Assembly: GCF_902713425.1 (NCBI RefSeq)
Contig: NC_081214.1
Location: 20,914,208-20,978,207 of the forward strand
Direction: 5' to 3'
Source: Acipenser ruthenus
Taxonomy: Eukaryota; Chordata; Actinopteri; Acipenseriformes; Acipenseridae
Length of the DNA: 64,000 bases
Shown here piece after piece: positions 56,480 through 64,000 of this stretch (position 1 is the stretch's first letter; each line of letters begins with the position of its first letter). Both the position numbers and the translations under genes were made by a program. Under the pieces are notes generated by a model, which searched no databases, was not told the origin of the DNA, and saw only the letters and a list, made by a program, of their open reading frames with translations.

Positions 56480-58690
56480 TATTATTTATAATTAATTTAC
56501 ATGAGTATTCATTTTTATAAATTTAATGATGTTTTTAATATCAACATTTCTGCATAACACAGACGTAATACAACACACATTAAAACGAGAAGTTATCTCC
56601 CACGGCCTGGTCCATTTAGTTACCCTAGTTTATGTAATTGTGTTTTTTAATTCTATTTTTACAATGTAAAGATGATAAGTGCCGGTATATGCTTCCAGTA
56701 GCCATCTTCAAGTATTCACTCTCAATCGTGTGAGTCTAACCTCTTAAAACTAGGAACTGTGATCAAATTCTATATTTGTATTATCAGCGACTGGCAAAGG
56801 GTAAAATAACATATGTAAGTGCTATATCGTTGTATGAAAAAACAAACAAACAAACAAAAAAAAAACATAAGATTTTCATATTCAAATAAGTAAATTGGAA
56901 AATGATTAATACTCTTGAATTGTGGGAACAAATCTAAACGTTCATTTTTTTCCCCCCACATTTCTCTTTTGATTAAACTTGTTTTAGTTTTGGGGAAACA
57001 AAAGTACGTAATTTGGTGATGATCCCTAAGTGTGGTTCTTGGTCGATGTTATGGAAAAAATGTGACTCGCCCACATGAGCCTATCAGTGTGCAAGGAAAT
57101 CCCCAAACATTTACTGGCACTTTAAACGCTGAAACTGACCAGCTGGGATAGAAGACGGATTCTGCATTTCTTCCCAGGAACCGGTCTAACCTTACAGAGC
57201 AAAAGAAAAGAGAAAAAAAAAGATACAGTCGCTGAACACGTAAGTAACATTTCATGTCTTGTATGTTTTCGGAAATCTGACTGCAAAACGAATCAAAACT
57301 GAGTACAGACAAGGCACTTTCTGTGAAAAGTATTTCTTGAGAAGTCCGAGTCAGACAGACAGAGAGTTGCCTGGATTTGCTGACGTCATGATGTTCTTCG
57401 AATTTTCCCATTCATATGACGGGTCTAGACTGCCCTTGGGGCTAGGCTTTCCAATGGGACTTTGACGAATTGTGCATCATTTAATTCCGTACTTTTATTC
57501 TCAGCAGTTTAATTAAGCAATACGTTTCATGTGCTTTTTCTACCTTAATTTATTTTTCTTTTAAAACGTTGACAGTAATCAGTTTTGGGATTTTGTATGA
57601 TGAAATGTTTCAATAAACACAATTGACTCGGCTTTAAAAAAAAACACGAGCTTAATTTGCAACAGGGAGGTATTTCTGAGAAGACTGCACAATTAATGTT
57701 GAGTTAATTAAAACTATATGAACGAAATATTTGAGTTCTGCTAGAATGTGTTTGGTTTATATATGTTTACTAATCAGTTACATGCATTGACTCAACTATA
57801 AAACTACAGCCCGTATAATAACTGTCTACATCATAACTTACATTTGTTAACACATGCTAACAGCAGAAACAGTGACAACTTTGTATACCTATATCAACAA
57901 AACATCAAAATGCCATTATGTCACCTTTGTATTGATGCTTATGATCACAATAAAATTAACATTGACACAGACTATTTGACAGACATTAGTGTGTTTATGT
58001 GTGGGGGGTGGGGGGCTGTGGAAAGTAGGGGAGTTTCCATTTCCAGTAGCAATGCACATTGTGTGGAACACCTCTGTCTGCCAACTAAATTCAGGGGGTG
58101 CAGGTTTGTAATTCTACAAATAGTCTGTGCTATACCATGACTTCTTTTGATTCTGAATGGGATCTACCTAGATTTCAAGAATGGTATTAGTTTCATTTTA
58201 CATGTGACCTGTACTGCTCTTCAGGAAAGTTTCAGGAGAGTTTTTTTTTTTTTTAAAACCTTAATCTGGTTTTGCTGGTAAACGCATTTTAATAAGGCTG
58301 GATTGATGCCCAGCCTGTCCTGACCTTTTTGAAATCTGTTTTCTTGGACCACTTTTTTTAATACTCCTTAGATAGCAGTTTGACCTCGGTGCTTACAGCA
58401 GGGTGTACCATCAGAAAGGGCTAGTTGACTTCATCGATCACCCCTAACCACTACTGGTCAGTTGTCCGATGAGTCCAGGCAAAGACATCACAGGTTCCTT
58501 GTCTCCAGGGTTCAGTAGCTTCATAATAGTTGCTGGTTAGGTTGACAGCGGGACAGCAGGAATGGAGGTAGTCTGCTGATCTGTGAGGCAACATGGATAA
58601 ATCAATTGGAAAATAAATGAAATGGATACAAATGTAAAAGCACTACTCCCCCGGGTTAGAAATGTATGTAAAGGCTCGGGCTTGTCAATA
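56480..58690. other. non-coding interval
   Basis: AT-rich DNA with no convincing gene. A GTAAGTAAC donor-like motif near 57240 after a less AT-rich stretch could mark a non-coding first exon, but nothing supports it further. Confidence 0.4.
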
Positions 58691-59243
58691 AAGCCCCTTT
58701 CACACTGGCATGCTCTACCCGGGTCGGAACCTACCCGGGCAGGCCCCGGTGTCATGCGGGTCGGGTACGCGATTTCACACTGCTTTTGATAAAGCAGGGT
58801 TGACCTGGGTGACAGACGCAAGTCCACAATACGCGTATCAACGCCCCGGAAGCAGCTTGTTACTGACGCTTCCATCCAAGCTTCTCTGGATTGAACTGTA
58901 GGCCCAGATGTTGTTTCTTTGTCCCTGCTGCAATCTGCTGCAATCTGTCTCAGTCAACAAAAATATGGCTGAACAGAATAAACAGAAACATTCTTTGCGG
59001 AAGTGAAACCTTCACGCAGGCATGGCTGTTTGTTATTTTGTCGGCTTACGAACGGCCGTCATGCATTTTGTCTCGCTCAACCCAGGTCAAAGCATGTCGA
59101 CCCACATCCTGAGGTGGGTCGCTGGGACACGGGTCAACCCAGGTACGACCCAGGTATGTGGTTTCTCACTACACAGGGTTGTGACCCGGGTAGCCAGAAC
59201 CTGGGTCGGCACCTGGGTAGGAGTGCCAGTGTGAAAGGGGCTT
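58691..59243. mobile_element. non-autonomous palindromic DNA transposon (MITE)
   Basis: Perfect 20-bp terminal inverted repeats: AAGCCCCTTTCACACTGGCA at 58691-58710 and its complement at 59224-59243. Subterminal regions are GC-rich and packed with ACCCGGGT, GACCCAGG and CCTGGGT motifs in both orientations, typical of transposase-binding arrays. There is no transposase. The target-site duplication is unclear, so the superfamily (hAT or Harbinger-like) is not assigned. Confidence 0.8.
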
Positions 59244-59470
59244 GTCTTTTTCAGGTCTCACATCATGCAGAATCTGGGTACTTTGTAGGACAGCAGAGAG
59301 ATCATGTAGAGTTGAGTTTGCATCTGGTGTGCTACCCCTTATAAAAGTTAAAATTCACAGTATTTTTGCATGGTAGTTTTTGCAGTTTTCTCTTTACTAT
59401 AGTTTATTCTGGTTTGCCATGTTTTTAAATATGCTTTATCACACCTCACTGGTCTTTAAAGTGATTACCT

Positions 59471-59596
59471 GTGCTTTACCGTGCATGCACTGTGCTTTAC
59501 CATGCATTCACTGTGCTTTATCATGCATGCACTGTGCTTTACCATGCATTCACTGTGCTTTACCATGCATTCACTGTGCTTTATTACACTTTGCTA
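59471..59596 (+). repeat. 21-bp minisatellite
   Basis: Six copies of a unit close to GTGCTTTACCATGCATTCACT start at 59471, 59492, 59513, 59534, 59555 and 59576. Units vary between ATGCATTC, ATGCATGC and GTGCATGC. The unit length is a multiple of three and lacks stops in the forward frames, which creates illusory repetitive proteins. Confidence 0.95.
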
Positions 59597-59599
59597 TGC

Positions 59600-60485
59600 T
59601 TTTACTATGGTAAACTCTTTTATAATGGACCCTTGGCTAATGATTGGCCACTTTAGTGGGAAAGCTTGGCTTAACCTTCCCTTCAGGGCACTGTGACTTT
59701 CTACCTGTGTGGAAGGGGCCCCTATTCAGGAAACTTTAACATGGGTTTGTTATGTGGAACTGTGTCTGGATCTCACACTGGAAGCTCAGCAGGCAGTTAT
59801 GAGGATACCTGAAAAAGAAAGCTGCTCCATTCTGCTTATTTTATATGTATGCATTAATTTGCCTAGTACAGCCTTTGCAGTGCATAATAATATTAACAAT
59901 AATGATAATAGTAATAAAAGGCATTATAGCAACTTGATGTTTTTAAGCAACAATCTGGACTCCATGGAAATCAGTTGTTCATAATAGTTGTAACGGGTAG
60001 CTGTCACTCTGCTGTTTAAAGTATAATCCCCTCCCTGTTGCCATAATCTTCTGAAACAAATTATCTTCAGTAAGGGTTTCTAAATATAGGCGTCTCAGCA
60101 GTGTAGGACCCAGACTCTGTGAATTGGGACCATTCCTTGCTTGGCAGTCATGTGCACTGACCCTGTTATGTGCTTCAACTGTTGCCAGAGGAGTTGCTGG
60201 GCACAAAGGGACTTTGAGTTAACCTCCCTGGCTTTCATCAAAAAGGTCAGGATTCAAATCTTTGAGAACGGAAAAGGGGGCATTCCGTTACGTTAATAGT
60301 TGATGTGAATTTGCTCTGCCTGTCTCTGTGGTCGTGGTAGGAACACTAGGGATGAGCAAACCCATCTCTTTGTCTTCAATTTGACCTCAGGATCTCCTAC
60401 AGGGCATATAGCTCTTGTGCTTCCTTACCACAGAATACAATTCCAGGGTCTATCCAGAGCACTGACGCTGTCGACAAAAAAAAAA

Positions 60486-60550
<65 letters not shown>

Positions 60551-63500
60551 GCAAGAAGGCACAGCGTTATACATACCATGTTAAATGTTTTGAGAGCCTA
60601 TTCTGAGAATGCTAGCTGGATTTGGTAAAGTGATTCACTAATGAGTGTAAAATGTAAACCGCCACCTTGTCATATTGCTGCCTGCCTGGGAAGGGAACCT
60701 CAAGGTCACTTTATCTCTGTTTATGAGGGCCGTGCCAGTGTCAGGGCTGGGTGTAAGTGAGTAGGATTTTACAAATGAGGAATTTAAAAATGTCATTAAC
60801 TCAGTTCTGGAAGTATGAAGTCAGGAACAACAGACACAAATACAGTAACTTCCTCTATTTCAAATGTACGCTTGCTGAGGACTAAACACTCAAAGCACTC
60901 TTCTTTTTAAAAGAAATAGGGAACTTTATCTTGCTGTTCCTCTTTTTCTTGTTTGTATTTGTTAATGCAAACACAAAACACCCAGGCCAGCGCTTGGGTT
61001 AGTTCTAGAAAATTAAAATATGACTCCATCAGTTTGAGATTAAGGCTATGGAACTGAGTTAGGCTGTTTTAATTATTCATTATGAACCCCAAGCTGATTA
61101 GGTTATATTTCAGCTTGTGATTAACATAGATTTTCTACTGTCATACCTCTTTCAAAGCCGATCAGTCTTTGCTACATCCCATTTTAACAAGAACACACTC
61201 AGAACTGGTATTTGCTGTTTTTGCCTGATCATTCCTTTAAAAAAGGACCCTGTATGTTGCTTACTGGTTATGGCTGGGGACTGGGTCTTGTTGTGTTCTA
61301 CTGGTGGACCTGAGAACTGGAAGGGAATGTGTCTTAGTGGTTGGAACTCAGGGCTGGGACTCAGTCATTTTGGTAGCCTTGTAGTTAAAGCTAAGCAGGA
61401 CTGAATGGAGTGCACACTAATGGTTAAAGAACTGGTTTGAGATCCACTTGGGTATCTCAGCCACTCATTCACTCTATAACCTTGTTGCTGTGACTATTTA
61501 TTTTAGTCATATACCAAGCTGCTCAACTAGGTACAATAAAAACAAGATGTGTTAAAATGTGTGGTACCATTTCAAACTCCACCCCCACTCCCAAGCACAC
61601 AACAACACCATTGACAAGAAAAATACAGCAACATCGAAGATGGAAATTATCAGATCGCCTCATTTGTGTTGCAAAATTCATATCAAAAGTTAAACATCTG
61701 GAGATGGGCTTGCTGTTTCTTTTTTTATGTAGCTTTCAAAATAAGAATGGGTGTTGCATATATCTATAGAAACGCTTATCCAATTGGTTTGGGATGATAC
61801 TGACTTTCTGTTTGAACATACACATATATGTCACACTTCTGCATGTTTGCATGTATACACAGTAATGTAGGTAGATTTGTGATTCATTTTGTATGTACAG
61901 AAAACAGGTAAAGCAAGAATTTCAATACCCCCACTCTCTTTTTTAACCTTTTTTCTTTGATCAAGCTTTTTTCTAAATTTGTTTTTAATGATGTTGTTTT
62001 TAATTGCTCATTTTTAAGGTGACGTTCGTTCTTCTGAATGGTTATATAAAGTCCTCTATGTATTGTACCAGTAATTTGTATCATCTCTCTCAATATTTCT
62101 CTGCAGTCGTTATCAGCTGCTGTGGTTCATTCAGTCCCATTAGTTAATCTAGGGGCTGCTGTATTTTTAGGTGAAGTTGCAGGAACTCAATGTATCTCAT
62201 GTTCTGATCTTAACCTCGAGAGAAAGGAGTGAGGCAGTTATTTTTTAGTACAAAATGATGTTGCATTTTTGTTTTGAAGTGTGCAATATTTTTATATCAT
62301 ATATTTGAAGCAAATTATTTGGCAACTTTTTAAAACTTGTGAACCAAGTTTTTTAAAAAACATCAACATTTGAAAATATAGCACATTACTAAACATAACT
62401 ACACTATACTATTTATTCTTGTAGCCATGATGTATTGGCATTGAAAGCACATATTTTTCCAGTTTGCAGTATTATACATGTCTCCGCAGACAGTGGTTTA
62501 ATCTTAAAATCACATTCCATTCCTTCCTAAGAAGTGTTCTAAATTGTTGAGAGACAATCACTTTTTGTTATTCTTAGAATTCTCAGTATTTCATTAACAT
62601 ATCTTTTGGTAGTTAGAGGTAGTGAGCTTTGTGAGTTATAGTGGAATGAGGAACTGACATTGACATTTAGATAAAGAGTCCAGAAATATTAATACAAATA
62701 TGTGGGGCAAATCCTTATCTAGCCAGGATGGAACCTTTTAAAATCAAATCTTTGCACTGGGTCAACTGAGGTCCCGGGATTCCCTGGTTTGACTGCAGAG
62801 ACTGCATTTGTGAAAGTGAGTTAGAAAGTGTAGGAGATCCGCTGATGGCAGGGAGAGGTAAGGCTCTTGTCTAATTCCTCATGTCCCATCATGAGATTTC
62901 AGCCCCAAGTGGTCTGAGCTTCATTTAGTTCTCTATCTTGCCTGTCTGGAGTAAGTGAAAACAAGCCTTGTGTGCTGAAGGACTAAAGAACATGATTTCC
63001 GTGCAGTAGGTCTCCCTGGTTCAGCCTCATTCTAAAGTATGAAGGCTGGTTCTTGTGTTATGTTTTCCAGGGTTTATTGGTTTTCTTTTTATTTGTAGAT
63101 GTATTACTTTGGCAGTCAGCTACATGGTGTGTTTACAGCTGGATTGATTTGATTACCTATTGTATACCATGCCGTGATAAACCACAACTGGATTATTTTT
63201 TTTTAGAGCATTTACACTTCACATTTACAATTGTATTGATAATCTCAGGATAACCACTGATGTAATTCCCCAGTGCTGTAAAATAGCTATCCAGTTGATA
63301 AAATCAACCCCATAGCCAAAATGTTTTACCGGGTTCTGTTGTCACCACACACAGCATGACATCTTCTTGCAGTGCAGCTTATGAGTATTGAGAACACACA
63401 CATTTGTACAACGTACAAACCGCTGTTTACAGTAAACTGAGAAAAAAATAATCCCTGTTCCACCTGTGGAAGGAAATGTGATGAATGTTATGTGATAAAC

Positions 63501-63578
63501 AGTAAAAACATCTATGAACTTAAGATTCCAGAAATCAGCTAATTATATGCCAGTAATAAAATCAGAGAACTCTTGTGG
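59600..63578. other. non-coding interval
   Basis: No gene recognised over about 4 kb. It contains the (TA)n tract at 60488-60546. Scattered open frames under 100 codons have no familiar sequence. Confidence 0.45.
60488..60546. repeat. (TA)n microsatellite, about 59 bp
   Basis: An uninterrupted TA tract, preceded by an A run. Confidence 0.95.
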
Positions 63579-63971
63579 TCATGGGATCCTCCCATAAAGC
63601 AAAGAGATAATGAGGGCCCGATCAGTTTGGCCGACATACTGGTACAAGTTGAAGGCTAACACAGCCAGCCTACCAGCTACAGCCTTCTGTAACCGTTTCA
63701 ATGCCCTGCTAACATACAGAAGGGTGCAGTGGGTAGTCGGCTCCCAAGCCCTGAGCTCTAACCACTGTGCCACACCCTGCACTGCCGATCTGTCTAATTT
63801 TGTCGTACACTTCATGTCACTTTTTTGAAGCACCTCTGCACGCTGCCTCCCATTTGCTGTTCTAGCCATTTGGACCACACTGCCTAAGAGTCTCTCAGAA
63901 CTAACCACTTTGGCCGCATGACCTGCCAGTTTGTCTGGATTAACTGCTTGGGCCACATAGTCTCCCAGCAC
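63579..63971 (-). other. open frame over a repeat region, probably not a gene
   Basis: A 130-codon minus-strand frame whose first 39 codons are three copies of a 13-residue unit (MLGDYVAQAVNPD, KLAGHAAKVVSSE, RLLGSVVQMARTA) encoded by the 39-bp repeat. The remainder crosses a SINE-like segment (a tRNA-like TGGTTAGAGCTC on the minus strand near 63750). The open frame is best explained by the repeat period being divisible by three, but a repeat-containing exon cannot be excluded because the array runs off the window. Confidence 0.2.
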
Positions 63972-64000
63972 TTATACTCTAACTGCTTGACTGCACTCTG
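63862..64000. repeat. 39-bp degenerate tandem repeat, continuing past the window
   Basis: Units begin at 63862, 63901, 63940 and 63979 with YTARCYRYTTG-like starts (CTAGCCATTTG, CTAACCACTTT, TTAACTGCTTG, CTAACTGCTTG). The spacing is exactly 39 bp each time. Units are diverged but in register; the last is cut by the window edge. Confidence 0.85.

Noticed and set aside
57049-57411. 120-codon minus-strand open frame, and a possible non-coding plus-strand exon ending near 57240
   Set aside because: No recognisable protein and only a single donor-like motif; insufficient support for either.
60381-60584. Open frames made of alternating Ile-Tyr
   Set aside because: Direct translation of the (TA)n tract.

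Overview
The window is vertebrate nuclear DNA, most likely from a ray-finned fish. Evidence: spliced vertebrate genes with GT-AG introns, several Tc1-type DNA transposons, tRNA-derived SINEs ending in an L2-type tail, many long microsatellites and AT-rich non-coding DNA. The intron-containing MARS2, the long AIFM1 linker and the SINE type would suit a non-teleost lineage such as sturgeon or paddlefish, but that is only an inference.

Layout. 1-17 kb: no recognised host gene; a 5'-truncated Tc1 (DD34E) element (420-1943), three SINEs, and a deleted Tc1 remnant with a SINE nested inside it (14521-15374). 17.2 kb: a probable first coding exon of an unidentified plus-strand gene. 21.6-28 kb: a complete selenoprotein T gene (SELENOT) on the minus strand. 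It has five coding exons, an in-frame TGA (Sec) in a CxxU motif, and a well-formed SECIS element about 1 kb past the stop. 33-35 kb: RAB33A, minus strand, two exons. 39.3-41.2 kb: MARS2, minus strand, lacking the middle of the catalytic domain. 42.1-51.7 kb: AIFM1, plus strand, reconstructed here as 19 coding exons and 690 residues. MARS2 and AIFM1 are head to head over a CCAAT/GC-box-rich interval. 54.3-55.9 kb: a full-length Tc1-related transposon whose catalytic spacing is DD38E rather than DD34E. 56.4 kb: tRNA-Glu(UUC). 58.7-64 kb: a palindromic MITE, a 21-bp minisatellite, a long (TA)n tract and a 39-bp repeat array running off the window.

The host genes do not form a pathway. AIFM1 and MARS2 are both mitochondrial and may share a divergent promoter. 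RAB33A next to AIFM1 matches the arrangement on human Xq26, so that linkage looks ancestral, while MARS2 between them is not the human arrangement.

The most noteworthy points are: the SELENOT gene, which simple ORF calling would cut at the Sec codon; the DD38E transposon, whose stop codon is lost on the coding side but kept in the opposite terminal repeat; the shortened MARS2 with a replacement mini-exon; and three frame-neutral exons that lengthen the AIFM1 linker.
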